Assembly (NCBI RefSeq): GCF_025753855.1
Contig: NZ_JAOWPT010000014.1
Span: 62,001 to 126,000, forward strand
From: Mesorhizobium sp. ZC-5
Lineage (GTDB): Bacteria > Pseudomonadota > Alphaproteobacteria > Rhizobiales > Rhizobiaceae
Direction: 5' to 3'
Length of the DNA: 64,000 bases
This document shows positions 35,282 to 44,705 of the stretch, in pieces. The notes below the pieces were generated by a model. That model was not told the DNA's origin and searched no databases. It saw only the letters and a program-made list of their open reading frames with translations. Each line of letters starts with the position of its first letter. Within the stretch, counting starts at the first letter, position 1. A program made the position numbers and the translations under genes.

Positions 35282-36043
35282 TCAGTAAGGATCGTAGTCG
35301 AAGTACTTCTTATTGAATTCCGCGTACTTCCCGTTGGCTCTTATCGCCTTGATGGCGCCGTTCAGTTTCTGCTTGAGCTCTTCGTCCCCCTTGCGAATTC
35401 CGCCGCCTACGCCTGCTCCAAGAATCTCGTCATCGGCAGCAACCGTCCCCTTGAATTCGCAACAGCCCTTTCCGAGGTCCGTTTTGAGGAATTCCTTCAG
35501 GGGCCCGGTGTCTGCAAACGCATAGTCGATCCGACCTGAAGCCAAGTCTTGCAGTGATTCATCAACAGTCGCGTAGCTTTTCTCAGTTGCTATATCTGCG
35601 AAATGTTTCTGGAAGTAAGCCGATTGCGTTGTGGAAACTGCGATCCCGATGGTCTTCCCCTTCATCTGCTCATCAGTGACCCCAGCAAATCCGTCCTTTG
35701 CTCCAATCATGCTTGCCGCTGCGGAGTAGTACTTGTCGGTGAAATCGATACGCTTCTTGCGCTCGTCCGTAATGGACATCGAAGACCAGATTACATCGAT
35801 CTTCTTGCTTTCGAGAGCGGGAATGAGGCCATCCCAGGCAATATCGACGGTTGTGCACTGCTCGTGAAGCTGTTGGCAGACCGCGTCCATGAGATCGATC
35901 TCCCAACCGATCTCTTTGCCGGAGGCATCTTTCGTCGTGTAGGGAGGATAGGCCTCGTTCGCGATGCCAAACCGGATATCGGCATGAGCGTCTGCCGCGA
36001 AACAGAGAATGGTGAGAGTTAGAGCAATAGTCCGATATTTCAT
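35282..36043 (-). CDS. Periplasmic polar amino acid-binding protein
   Basis: The 253-residue protein has a Sec signal (MKYRTIALTLTILCFAADAHA, cut after AHA). The mature part starts DIRFGIANEAYPPYTTKD and contains GWEIDLMDAVCQQL and SSMSITDERKKRIDFTDKYY, the signature of HisJ/ArtJ binding proteins. It is a family 3 solute-binding protein. The presence of two Cys pairs may give disulfides. The ligand may be a homoserine- or sulfur-related amino acid, by context only. Confidence 0.9.
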   Translation of the reverse strand: MKYRTIALTLTILCFAADAHADIRFGIANEAYPPYTTKDASGKEIGWEIDLMDAVCQQLHEQCTTVDIAWDGLIPALESKKIDVIWSSMSITDERKKRIDFTDKYYSAAASMIGAKDGFAGVTDEQMKGKTIGIAVSTTQSAYFQKHFADIATEKSYATVDESLQDLASGRIDYAFADTGPLKEFLKTDLGKGCCEFKGTVAADDEILGAGVGGGIRKGDEELKQKLNGAIKAIRANGKYAEFNKKYFDYDPY

Positions 36044-36079
36044 CTTAGTTCCCCTTTTTGAGAAGTTGGGTGGTGGTGA

Positions 36080-36862
36080 CTAGTGCGAACCCGCTCCAAC
36101 AAATTCCTTGCAGCGGCTGCTCATGGGTGCACCGAAGACCTGGTCGGGAGGGCCGTCTTCCTCCACTTGGCCTTGATGCAAAAACAGCACGCGAGTCGAG
36201 ACATCGCGAGCGAACTTCATTTCGTGGGTGACCAACAACATGGTTCGGCCCTCTTCCGCTAAGCTGCGGATCACCTTGAGGACTTCACTGACCAGTTCCG
36301 GGTCCAGGGCCGACGTCGGTTCATCAAACAGCATGACGGAGGGGTCCATGCAGAGCGCGCGGGCGATCGATGCTCGCTGTTGCTGACCACCGGAAAGGAA
36401 AGCGGGATAGGCATCGCGCTTGTCGTAGAGACCCACTTTGGTGAGCAGCCCATGCGCTTTCTCGACAGCGACCTTTCGATCAACGCCAAGGACGTGAACA
36501 GGGGCTTCGATCACGTTCTCCACGATCGTCATGTGGGGCCAGAGATTGAAGCTCTGGAAAACCATCCCTAACCCTGTTCGGAGTCTCTCAATCTGGCGCC
36601 AGCTTGCTGGATGGCATTTCCCATCATGCCCAATCCGGAACTTGACGTCCTCTCCATTGACCTGGAAGGCTCCCTGGTCAGGGATTTCGAGGAAGTTGAT
36701 GCAGCGCAGAAAGGTGCTCTTGCCAGAGCCTGACGAGCCGATGATCGAAACCACATCACCCTTTTGTGCCGTGAGCGAAATTCCCTTCAAAACTTCGTGG
36801 GCTCCATAACGCTTATGGACATCCCGTACGGCAAGCGCAGGTATCCCAGTGCCAGCATGCAT
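36080..36862 (-). CDS. Polar amino acid ABC transporter ATP-binding protein
   Basis: The 260-residue protein has Walker [10 protein letters not shown], signature [15 protein letters not shown], Walker [16 protein letters not shown] and H-loop VTHEMKFA. The ATG at 36862 has GGAG six bases upstream and is preferred over 36886. It is the first gene of the operon with the binding protein, two permeases and the PLP enzyme. Confidence 0.92.
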   Translation of the reverse strand: MHAGTGIPALAVRDVHKRYGAHEVLKGISLTAQKGDVVSIIGSSGSGKSTFLRCINFLEIPDQGAFQVNGEDVKFRIGHDGKCHPASWRQIERLRTGLGMVFQSFNLWPHMTIVENVIEAPVHVLGVDRKVAVEKAHGLLTKVGLYDKRDAYPAFLSGGQQQRASIARALCMDPSVMLFDEPTSALDPELVSEVLKVIRSLAEEGRTMLLVTHEMKFARDVSTRVLFLHQGQVEEDGPPDQVFGAPMSSRCKEFVGAGSH

Positions 36863-37056
36863 TCTGATCTCCATCAGGCTCGTCATGGCTTTTCGGTGCT
36901 CATGCAGGCAACGCTCCGCAATCGCTGCGTTGCCGCAGCAAACGTCACCCTTGTGCAGTTAGTCGCAGGAGAGGAAGGCTACTCAAATCTGGCCGTTTGG
37001 CCGCGGCAGGGAGCCCGCGAACCGAGTGCCGTTATCTGGTCGCCACAGATTGTTGT

Positions 37057-37752
37057 TTAAGGAGGAGGAGTAATGGACAGCTTTTGTTTCAGGATCCCAC
37101 ACCCTGGCATGAGGCGCGACAAGCCGTCGGTCAGCATATCGCCTGCTTCTTCGAGCGCGTTTTCAGGCATGGTCTCCAAGCTTTCCAACAGAAACCACAT
37201 GCGACCGGTCAAAGCGTCCAACCGGGTGCGAGAGCACTGTCGCCAATTCCATCTCCTGCAAGTGACGCCTGCATCATCTCGCCAGATGGCCTCTCCCGGT
37301 GCCGGGCATTCCTTTATCGCCTCTCCATTGACAACCGTTTCGAAGACTTCAGTTCCAGCGGCAATTGTTAACCGTGGCCGCCCAACATACGCGTCGTAGT
37401 TTTCACCGCCGACAGGAAGTGCGTACCGAAGGCTGACAGCGTTGTAGAGATCGACAACGGGGTTGATCGTGGGAACCTTGCCGTCTTTCTCCACCCGTTT
37501 TCTGAGAGCCTGGGCAGAGCAGGGAGTTCGGTTCGGCTTTGCACCGAACCGGAAGTACGTTTCCGACCAACTGGCCAAATGCGCGTCTGCCCATGGCGCA
37601 CCTCCCGCCGACACAAAGTTGCAGGCCTCTGCCAGAAGATTTGTATCAACGCTTCCTGTTTCGGCATTCGTGGCATCGATATGGATGGATATGGCGCGAA
37701 AGCCAGGGGCAATGCTGGCAATTCGTTCGTCGACAACCGGGATTTCGAACAC
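37057..37752 (-). CDS. Free-standing B3/B4 (PheRS beta-like) domain protein
   Basis: The 231-residue protein has INPVVDLYNAVSLRYALPVGG and ends of strands typical of the B3/4 domain of phenylalanyl-tRNA synthetase beta (the editing domain). Free-standing copies are thought to hydrolyse mis-charged tRNA or to bind amino acids; function is not established. The start codon is GTG. It is divergent from the XRE-cupin regulator at 37797, with operator-like sites between them, so the pair is probably co-regulated. Confidence 0.8.
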   Translation of the reverse strand: MFEIPVVDERIASIAPGFRAISIHIDATNAETGSVDTNLLAEACNFVSAGGAPWADAHLASWSETYFRFGAKPNRTPCSAQALRKRVEKDGKVPTINPVVDLYNAVSLRYALPVGGENYDAYVGRPRLTIAAGTEVFETVVNGEAIKECPAPGEAIWRDDAGVTCRRWNWRQCSRTRLDALTGRMWFLLESLETMPENALEEAGDMLTDGLSRLMPGCGILKQKLSITPPP

Positions 37753-37780
37753 GGCCCACTAGCTCCCATTGACCATCTTG

Positions 37781-37823
37781 GTGTAATATACCGACCATGG
37801 AACAGAAAGTCAATATACTGACC
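37781..37823 (+). promoter_or_regulatory. Operator-like pair related to the one at 7572-7623
   Basis: The second site (37808-37823) reads AGTCAATATACTGACC and differs from the 7608 site by one base. The first (37781-37796) reads GTGTAATATACCGACC and keeps the centre and right arm. They flank the ATG at 37797 and are 27 bases apart. They are likely bound by the adjacent XRE-cupin protein. Confidence 0.55.
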
Positions 37824-38417
37824 GACGTGGGCGCCGAGGTCGAACACGTCAGTGCAATGGTCTCCCAGAACCTCAAGCTTTTCCGACGCCAGAACGGCCT
37901 CACACTTGACCAGCTCTCTCGAAAATCCGGGGTCAGCAAAGGGATGCTGGTGGAAATCGAGAAGGGCAGCGCTAACCCCAGCATCGCCACTCTTTGCAGG
38001 ATGGCAGTCGCTCTGGGGGTTTCTGTCGCAGACTTCGTAGGCGTAGCATCAAGTGTGCCAGCACGGATCGTGCACCCGCAAGACACTTCCACATTGTGGC
38101 GAGGCCCTGGCGGAGGCAGTGCCACTCTCCTTGTGGGAACGCACGGTCCGGACGAGGTGGAGCTTTGGCGGTGGATTATGTTTCCAGGCGAAACATTCGA
38201 ATCGCCCGGGCATTCTGCGGGAACGCTCGAATTGCTGAATGTGGAAACCGGCGAGCTAACTCTGAAATTGGCTGATACCGATCTCCTAGTTCAATCCGGT
38301 TCTTCGGTTTTGGCACGCACGGAAGACAAGCATGCCTATATGAATCGGGGCACTCAAGAGCTTCGGTTCATCATGGTGGTCGCAGAACTGCAGTACCCAC
38401 GCGTGCAGCATGTTTAG
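37797..38417 (+). CDS. XRE-family regulator with C-terminal cupin domain (second copy)
   Basis: The 206-residue protein has the HTH LDQLSRKSGVSKGMLVEIEK and NPSIATLCRMAVALGVSVADFVG, then a cupin half with LNVETGELTLKLADTDLLVQSG. It is a clear paralogue of the protein at 7618; even the residues coded across the operator (VNILT and VNIMT) agree. No good ribosome site precedes the ATG. It probably represses itself and the divergent B3/B4 gene. Confidence 0.85.
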   Translation: MEQKVNILTDVGAEVEHVSAMVSQNLKLFRRQNGLTLDQLSRKSGVSKGMLVEIEKGSANPSIATLCRMAVALGVSVADFVGVASSVPARIVHPQDTSTLWRGPGGGSATLLVGTHGPDEVELWRWIMFPGETFESPGHSAGTLELLNVETGELTLKLADTDLLVQSGSSVLARTEDKHAYMNRGTQELRFIMVVAELQYPRVQHV

Positions 38418-38616
38418 GTACAATTCCCGTATCCCACGCTATATGCGCTTTTGGCTAAGTCGGACCGGCGGAACGATTTCCCGCAACCCCGATGCCTGTC
38501 TCTTAGACCAGCACTGAATGCTAGAGCCATGATTGACAATACGGGATTGAACGCGTCCTTCGTCGGATGCAGCGAGGGGCACACTGGACCTGTGCGCATG
38601 CGGCAATGCCTGCCTG

Positions 38617-39093
38617 ATGCTCGTCTGCGGAAAGCCAGAAGACGGGCTTCCGTTCCCCACGTCGAAATGGCACGAGCCAACTTCCGTGCAGCTCGACAAT
38701 CTCATGCCCCAGCAGGAAATCTCCCGCCGTGTAGGCCCTTCGGCGCCAGCGGTAGCGCGCCGCCTTCAAACGGCTTCGCTCCACCGGATAATCAAGAAGA
38801 AGGACATCTCTGTCGTAAACGAGAGGGCGATTGGGCGCCCCCTGACGGTTATCGCGGAGGTGACGACCGAAACAGGAAAGACTGGATCTGATCGACGAGA
38901 TAAAAAAGCGTTTCGCGAGCTGTCCACAGGTGCAGCAGTGCTACTGCATCACTGGCGAGACGGACTTTGTGCTTATCATGAATGCCAGCGACATGGATGA
39001 GTAAACGGCACTGATGCGCCAATCGTTCTTCGAGGGCGGAAATGTGACGAGCTTCGAAGCTGCGTTGCAATGGAGAAAGCCGACGGCCGATCC
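38617..39093 (+). pseudogene. Lrp/AsnC-family regulator, decayed
   Basis: The first frame has QQEISRRVGPSAPAVARRLQ and later RPLTVIAEVTTE, typical of the AsnC HTH and linker. After a frameshift near 38880 the RAM domain continues as LIDEIKKRFASCPQVQQCYC and ITGETDFVLIMNASDMDE, then meets a TAA at about 39002. Further Lrp-like sequence (ALMRQSFFEGGNV) follows in the same frame. At least one frameshift and one stop make it inactive. The adjoining stretch 38418-38616 shows nothing recognisable. Confidence 0.7.
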
Positions 39094-39138
39094 CGCTTTT
39101 GTCTCACCTGCGCATCGGAATGGTTTCGTCTTGATATT

Positions 39139-39951
39139 CTAGACTAGATCCAAGCTTATATCCTTGAACGGAATTTCCAAAGGCTGTGCTCGCCACCGCT
39201 GTCCCGACTGAGCCGGTAGAGCTACGGTCAAAGTGCCTGTGGTAACGATGTCTCCCGATTTGAGGGGTTGACCGCCAAAGCGCTCCAGTTCTCGTACCAA
39301 ATAGGCTAATGCGGCGAGAGGGCTACCCAGGACCTGCGACCCACCACCCACCGCCGCGGAACCGTTTTCACAAGCAAGCGTCACCGAAAAGCTATGCAGT
39401 TGCTTTCCCCATCGCTCGCGGTCACTTTTGATTGAGTGCCGGGAGCCGAGAAGTAGGGCAACATGAACACCCGTTGCCGCAGCATCTGCGACATTGAAAC
39501 GCCATTCTGGAAAGATCGACGTGCAAACCTCGAAGCCGAGTGCTGCCCATTCCACACACGAGAGAAGATCGTGTTCGTCCATGCGAGGGTCCGGAGGTGC
39601 GCACAAGCCGAGCGCGACTTCAGCCTCCATTCTGACGTTCGGCCAATGCGCTACCGCAAGGCTCGTCTTCACGCCTAGATCGAACGTTGTTTGGTCGTAG
39701 AGGTAATTCCAGATTGGCCCGCTGATCCCGTAGCCGGCCCACGCGGCAGAGTTGGTAAAGCCAATCTTGCGGCCGACTATTCGCTCACCATTTGCCTCGC
39801 GTCTGCGTCTTATCTCTTCGACAACCCAGTATGCATCCGCCAGTCCAAAGTTTGGATAACGGGACGTAAAAGGTGAGACCTCTCGCAGGACATCGCGTGT
39901 ATTCTGAACTTCATCCGCAATATCCGATAAGATATTCTTGGGAAGCTGCAC
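39139..39951 (-). CDS. 2-keto-4-pentenoate hydratase-like (FAH superfamily) protein
   Basis: The 270-residue protein matches MhpD-type hydratases: YWVVEEIRRRR, VGRKIGFTN, the metal-binding MEAEVALGL and LGSPLAALAYLVRELERFG, with a C-terminal GDIVTTGTLT. Such enzymes hydrate 2-hydroxydienoates or decarboxylate related acids in ring-cleavage pathways. It lies just downstream of the Liv transporter genes, so it may act on the imported compound. A ring-cleavage dioxygenase is not present here. Confidence 0.82.
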   Translation of the reverse strand: MQLPKNILSDIADEVQNTRDVLREVSPFTSRYPNFGLADAYWVVEEIRRRREANGERIVGRKIGFTNSAAWAGYGISGPIWNYLYDQTTFDLGVKTSLAVAHWPNVRMEAEVALGLCAPPDPRMDEHDLLSCVEWAALGFEVCTSIFPEWRFNVADAAATGVHVALLLGSRHSIKSDRERWGKQLHSFSVTLACENGSAAVGGGSQVLGSPLAALAYLVRELERFGGQPLKSGDIVTTGTLTVALPAQSGQRWRAQPLEIPFKDISLDLV

Positions 39952-39972
39952 TTAAACCTCCTACACGATGGG

Positions 39973-40710
39973 TCAAGGCTTCTCCGCCCCGTCGCCGGCA
40001 CCGAGATAGATGCGGCCGACCTCCGGATTGCTGGCGATGGAAACAGCGATCCCGTCCAGCCTGTTGCGCCCTTCGGCGAGCACGTAACAGCGATCCGAGA
40101 TAGCTAGCGCCTTGTGCGCATTCTGCTCGACCAGCACCACGCTAACGCCGCCCTCGCAGCTGATCGTACGGATGTGCCCGAAAACCTCGTCGGTTGCCTT
40201 AGGAGAGAGGCCGGCACTCGGCTCGTCAAGAAGCAGCACTTTGGGGGATGCCATCAGGGCGCGACCGAGGGCCACGATCTGTTGCTGACCTCCGCTCAGC
40301 CGGCCGGCGGTGGCGCTCCAATAATTGCCGAGCGTCGGCAGGATTTTGCGTACCGCATCCTGCCGCTCGCGAACGGGACCGGGCACCGCGACGAGGCCCA
40401 TGCGCAGATTCTCCTCAGTCGTCATGGTCGCGAAGACGTTCCTGACCTGCGGCACATAGCCCAGCCCGGCACGCAGACGCTCGCGCGTCGCGGTGTTGGT
40501 GATATCGTGTCCGGCAAGGGAAATCTTGCCTGCAGTTGGGTGGATGACGCCGACCAGCGTCTTCAGGAGTGTCGACTTGCCGCAACCGTTCGGGCCAATG
40601 ACGGTGACGATCTCGCCTGGCGCCACGCGTATGCTGATACCGTGCAGAATCTGCATTTCGCCGTAGCCGGCCACCAAGCCATCGGCGACGAGAATGTCGC
40701 TCCCGCTCAT
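39973..40710 (-). CDS. livF: Branched-chain-type ABC transporter ATP-binding protein (LivF)
   Basis: The 245-residue protein has Walker A GPNGCGKST, signature LSGGQQQIVALGRAL and Walker B VLLLDEPSAGLSP, and the short LivF-type C-terminus. Its start overlaps the LivG stop by four bases (ATGA). It is part of the four-component LivHMGF-type importer; the substrate need not be a branched-chain amino acid. Confidence 0.9.
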   Translation of the reverse strand: MSGSDILVADGLVAGYGEMQILHGISIRVAPGEIVTVIGPNGCGKSTLLKTLVGVIHPTAGKISLAGHDITNTATRERLRAGLGYVPQVRNVFATMTTEENLRMGLVAVPGPVRERQDAVRKILPTLGNYWSATAGRLSGGQQQIVALGRALMASPKVLLLDEPSAGLSPKATDEVFGHIRTISCEGGVSVVLVEQNAHKALAISDRCYVLAEGRNRLDGIAVSIASNPEVGRIYLGAGDGAEKP

Positions 40711-41474
40711 GCATCTACCCCGCCGAGATAAGCGTCAAGCACCTGCTTGTTCTGCTGGATTTCCGCCGGCGTACCGGCGGCAATGACGTGACCCCGGTCG
40801 AGCACGACCACCCGCTCGCAGAGTTCCATAATGACGTTCATGTTGTGCTCGATGATGAGCAGCGTGATGCCCGAGGCGTGCACCTTCTGCATGACTTTCA
40901 TCAGGTGCCGGATTAGGGTCGGGTTAACGCCTGCTGTCGGCTCGTCGAGCAGCATCAGCCGCGGTCGGCTCATCAAGCAGCGGGCAAGCTCGAGCAACTT
41001 CTTCTGGCCGCCTGAGAGACGCGCCGCGGCAATGTCGGCCTTTTCGGCGAGCCCGACCGTCTCCAACACCTCACGGGCGGCTGCCTCGTTGACTTGCTCT
41101 TCCTGTCTGACCCGCGCGCCTGGCAGAAGGACGGAGAGGAGCCGGTCGCCGAATTGGCCTTCCGGCACCAGCATCAGGTTTTCCAGCACCGACATCTCCT
41201 TCAGCTCTCGCGGGATCTGGAAGGTACGGCGTAGCCCGCGCCGCGCGACCTCGTATGCGCCCAGGCCCTCGATGCGCCGCCCGCCAAACCGGATCTGGCC
41301 GGAATCGGGCTTGGTGAAGCCGCTGATGATGCTGAAGAGCGTGGTCTTGCCCGCACCGTTAGGGCCGATCAGGCCAGTGATCGATCCCTCTCGGACCGAT
41401 AGCTCGCAACGGTCGACGGCCTGGAGGCCGCCGAAGCGTTTGTTCAACCCGGCAATCTCCAGAAGGTTGCTCAC
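40707..41474 (-). CDS. livG: Branched-chain-type ABC transporter ATP-binding protein (LivG)
   Basis: The 255-residue protein has Walker A GPNGAGKTT, the LivG-specific RRGLRRTFQIPRELKEMSVLEN region, signature LSGGQKKLLELARCL and Walker B LMLLDEPTAGVNP. It overlaps the LivM gene by four bases. Confidence 0.9.
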   Translation of the reverse strand: MSNLLEIAGLNKRFGGLQAVDRCELSVREGSITGLIGPNGAGKTTLFSIISGFTKPDSGQIRFGGRRIEGLGAYEVARRGLRRTFQIPRELKEMSVLENLMLVPEGQFGDRLLSVLLPGARVRQEEQVNEAAAREVLETVGLAEKADIAAARLSGGQKKLLELARCLMSRPRLMLLDEPTAGVNPTLIRHLMKVMQKVHASGITLLIIEHNMNVIMELCERVVVLDRGHVIAAGTPAEIQQNKQVLDAYLGGVDA

Positions 41475-42340
41475 GCGCGCCTCCCGGGACCGTAGCGAAC
41501 CGCCACGATTATCATTAGCGCCAGGCCAAGCGCCATCAGGCGAAGTGCGGCCAACTGCACACCGTCGACGACAGTGATGTAGTCCTTGAGAAGTCGCGTG
41601 CCTTCGAGAAGGACGGCAACGACCGCCGTTCCCGCGAGCGTGCCCAGGGTGGAACCTTGCCGGCCAAGCAGCACGGCCGCAAGCACATAGATCGAGATAT
41701 TAGGGCCAAACATGTCAGGTGAGATGTAAGTGAGGTAGCTCGCGAACAACGCGCCACCTATGCCTGCGAGCGCAGCGCCGAGCACGAATGCGAGCGTCTT
41801 GTAAGTAAGGGTCGGCTTGCCGATGGATGCGACCACGGTCTCGTCCTCACGGATTGCGCGCAGCGTCCGGCCTATCGGGAAGTGTGCCAGCCTTTGACTA
41901 AACCAGAAAGCGACGGCGAGCAGCACGGCGGCAATCACCAGGAAGGAAGTTTCTGAATCGAGGCCTGGAATGGTGACGGGCCGCGGTATGCCGGCGATGC
42001 CGTCCGGGCCACCAGCGAGCCACTTTTCGTTGAGAAAGATCAGCCGCACGAATTCGGAGAACCCCAACGTGACAATGGCGAGATAGTCTTCGCGCAAGCG
42101 TGGCGTAAACAGCGCCACCGCACCGCCGAGCGAGCCGCTGACCAGCGCAGCCAGAACGAGAGCAGGCAGCAACGGCAACCCGGCCTGCGTGGTGAGTGCC
42201 GCGCAATAGGCGCCGACCGCGAAGAATGCGACCTGGCCGAGATTGATCAAACCAGTGAGGCCCCACTGGATGTTGAGGCCGAGCGCCACGAAGCCGTAGA
42301 TCACGGCAAAGATGAGGATGGCAACAAGATAGGCTGTCAT
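41471..42340 (-). CDS. livM: Branched-chain-type ABC transporter permease (LivM)
   Basis: The 289-residue permease has GLNIQWGLTGLINLGQVAFF near the N-terminus and the coupling motif SIGKPTLTYKTLAFVLGAALAGIGGALFA typical of LivM. The next gene overlaps by four bases, so LivH to LivF are translationally coupled. Confidence 0.9.
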   Translation of the reverse strand: MTAYLVAILIFAVIYGFVALGLNIQWGLTGLINLGQVAFFAVGAYCAALTTQAGLPLLPALVLAALVSGSLGGAVALFTPRLREDYLAIVTLGFSEFVRLIFLNEKWLAGGPDGIAGIPRPVTIPGLDSETSFLVIAAVLLAVAFWFSQRLAHFPIGRTLRAIREDETVVASIGKPTLTYKTLAFVLGAALAGIGGALFASYLTYISPDMFGPNISIYVLAAVLLGRQGSTLGTLAGTAVVAVLLEGTRLLKDYITVVDGVQLAALRLMALGLALMIIVAVRYGPGRRA

Positions 42341-43203
42341 CGCTCAATTCCCCCCGTCCGGATGAGGCCCGTAGGTCTGACCAGCAGCACCAGCGCCAGC
42401 ACCAGGAAGGCGAGCGCTGTCTTGTAGGTGACCGGCAGCAGCAACAGGCTGAATTCCGACACCGTCGCGAGAAGCAGAGCCGCAAGTGCGGCGCCGGTAA
42501 CGCTGCCCAGTCCACCCAAAATGGCGACGGCAAAGAGTGGGATCAACACCCGCCAGCCGAGAAGTGGGGTGAGCGAGGTCTCCGTGGCAAGCGCCACCCC
42601 GCCGATGGCCGCGAGGAAGCCGCTGGCAAAGATGATGCCGCCATAGACGACTTCCGGCCGGATGCCGGTGACAACCGCGAGCTCTGGATTGGTGGAAGTG
42701 GCGCGCACAGCGCGGCCGAAGGAGGTCCAGCGCAGCGCCGCGATCCCAAATACCAGGATGACCGCGACGGCGCCGATCATGGCCGCTTGCGTCGGCGTGA
42801 CGATGAAGCCGGCGAACACGAAGGGACGCGCAAGCTCGATGGGATACTGATGCACGTCATTGCCCCAAATGAAGCGGACGCCGTTCTGCAGGAAGAGCAT
42901 CAGGCCAAGCGAGAGGAGCACTGGCGGCAGCGTGCCCGCGGCGCGCACGAAACGAAAGATCGTCTGGTCGACTGCGAGCGCGATTAGCCCTGTTAGCACG
43001 GCCGCCAGAAGTGCCGAAAGCCACAGCGGCACGGAGAAGCCACACAGTAACAACGCCAGATAGGCGCCAAGCGTCATGAATTCGGGAATGGCGAAATTCG
43101 GGTAACGCAGAACTCCGTAGATCAACGATATCGCCGCCGCGGGCAGCGTCCAGATCGCGGCCGAGACCAGCGCCGAGACGAGATAGATTTGCAACTCATC
43201 CAC
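42337..43203 (-). CDS. livH: Branched-chain-type ABC transporter permease (LivH)
   Basis: The 288-residue permease has SLIYGVLRYPNFAIPEFMTLGAY and the LivH motif FGRAVRATSTNPELAVVTGI. The frame opens at 43284, but the GTG at 43203 starts the family-like N-terminus and has AGGAAAC upstream. A hairpin separates it from the binding-protein gene 160 bases upstream. Confidence 0.88.
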   Translation of the reverse strand: MDELQIYLVSALVSAAIWTLPAAAISLIYGVLRYPNFAIPEFMTLGAYLALLLCGFSVPLWLSALLAAVLTGLIALAVDQTIFRFVRAAGTLPPVLLSLGLMLFLQNGVRFIWGNDVHQYPIELARPFVFAGFIVTPTQAAMIGAVAVILVFGIAALRWTSFGRAVRATSTNPELAVVTGIRPEVVYGGIIFASGFLAAIGGVALATETSLTPLLGWRVLIPLFAVAILGGLGSVTGAALAALLLATVSEFSLLLLPVTYKTALAFLVLALVLLVRPTGLIRTGGIER

Positions 43204-43323
43204 AATAGCGTTTCCTAGCCTCCAGCTCCGCCTGCCGGCAGCGCCTCCGATGAAATCGCACGCGGGTACGGATTTAAAGCCCACCGCCGTTTGGTCGAGG
43301 TCAGGTGCTGCTTGTCATCCTTA

Positions 43324-43349
43324 CCCCCTCCCCGCAAACGGGGAGAGGG
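43324..43349 (-). terminator. GC-rich hairpin between the binding-protein and LivH genes
   Basis: A perfect 7-bp stem CTCCCCG-CAAA-CGGGGAG extends with further C/G pairs and lies between the binding protein (stop 43366) and LivH (start 43203). There is no clear U-run. It probably lowers read-through or stabilises the binding-protein mRNA, so that the binding protein is made in excess. The same type of GC hairpin is common between rhizobial genes. Confidence 0.55.
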
Positions 43350-43365
43350 ATTGTCAGCGTCTCGT

Positions 43366-44616
43366 CTAGAACACAACGTCCTTGACCGCGCCGATGGGCA
43401 TGATCTTGCCGTCCTTCACTTGCGACACGCGGAAATTGGCCTTAGCGATATTGCCGTTCGCATCGAAGTCGATCGCCCCTGAGGCGCCTTCGTAGTTCAC
43501 CTGCTCACCTGTGCGCAGCGCCTTGATGCCCTCTGCGAAAGAGGTCACTTTGGCGCCGTCGGGCCCGGAGACTTTTCTGACGGCGTCATTGAGCGCAGTG
43601 CCGTCGGTCGACTTGGCCGCCTCAATGGCAAGCGCGAGCAGGACCAGCTGGTCGTAGGCCTGCGCGCCGAAGGAATAGTAGCGGTCGCCGCCAAGCGCCT
43701 TGGCAAGGCGATCATAGGCGGGCGAACCCTCGGCCACGCCCTCTTCGACCAATAGCAGTCCTTCCGCGGCAGGCCCGGCATTCTTGATGAGCTCGGGGCT
43801 CACCGCAAAGCCGGGCACGATAAAGCGTCCGGAAAGACCGAGCTGGTAGGCAGCCTTTAGAATGGCGGTGATGTCGGGCTCGTAGCCGGAGATATGGATG
43901 AAGTCCGGCTGATCAACGAAGGCGCGCGTCACCTCGGAGCGGAACGTGGTCTGGTCCTCATTGTAGGTGGTGAAGCTCATCACCTTCCCTCCCCGCTCCT
44001 CGAAACGCTGGCGGAATGCCGCGACCGTCATCTGCGTGAAGGGCACATTGAGGCCAAGCACGGCGGCCTTCTTCCAGCCCTGGCTGTTGGCGTATTCGGC
44101 ATAAGCTTTGCCAAACAGAAGGTCGTCTGGCTCCGTGCGGAACAGATGACCCTTCTTCTGTACCTCGGTGATGCGGCTGGCGCCGGAGGTCGAGAGCTGG
44201 ATGAGCTTCTTCTCTTGCACGATCGGCGCCACCGCAAGCGTGACACTGCTCGCCCAGGTGCCGACGATCGCGGACACCTTGTCGACATCGACCAGCTTGC
44301 GCGCACCGCGCACGGCTGCTTCAGGGCTGGTCTCGTCGTTTTCCACCACGAGCACGATCTTGCGACCGAGCGGACCGCCGGCCGCATTGATCTCCTCGAG
44401 TGCCACCTTCGCCGAGGTGAGCATCTCCTGCCCGAAACTACCGCCGGCCCCCGACAACGGCATCAGAGCGCCGACTTTGATGTCGCCATCCTGAGCCCAA
44501 GCTGCGCTCAGACCCGGCAGGGCGGTTGCGGCTACCGCTCCGGCGCTGATGGCCAGCAGCGAGCGGCGACTGATGGAGCCGCCCAATGGACGGCGCTTCG
44601 TGAAGTCGCTTTTCAT
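43366..44616 (-). CDS. Branched-chain-type ABC transporter substrate-binding protein (LivK-like)
   Basis: The 416-residue protein has a twin-arginine-like signal (ISRRSLLAISAGAVAATALP with AWA cleavage) and the Peripla_BP_6 opening IKVGALMPLSGAGGSFGQEM. Later blocks GTWASSVTLAVAPIVQEKK and TSGASRITEV fit amino acid or aromatic-acid binding members. It stands first in the transport operon. The M24 and Lrp genes immediately upstream suggest a peptide- or amino-acid-derived ligand. Confidence 0.9.
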   Translation of the reverse strand: MKSDFTKRRPLGGSISRRSLLAISAGAVAATALPGLSAAWAQDGDIKVGALMPLSGAGGSFGQEMLTSAKVALEEINAAGGPLGRKIVLVVENDETSPEAAVRGARKLVDVDKVSAIVGTWASSVTLAVAPIVQEKKLIQLSTSGASRITEVQKKGHLFRTEPDDLLFGKAYAEYANSQGWKKAAVLGLNVPFTQMTVAAFRQRFEERGGKVMSFTTYNEDQTTFRSEVTRAFVDQPDFIHISGYEPDITAILKAAYQLGLSGRFIVPGFAVSPELIKNAGPAAEGLLLVEEGVAEGSPAYDRLAKALGGDRYYSFGAQAYDQLVLLALAIEAAKSTDGTALNDAVRKVSGPDGAKVTSFAEGIKALRTGEQVNYEGASGAIDFDANGNIAKANFRVSQVKDGKIMPIGAVKDVVF

Positions 44617-44705
44617 CGTTTTTACTCCCCTTTGTTACTAAACTCTACGCTGAGCCCGCGGCAGCCTTGGGAGGATGACGCCGGGGGATCGGCCGGATTC
44701 TGTTC

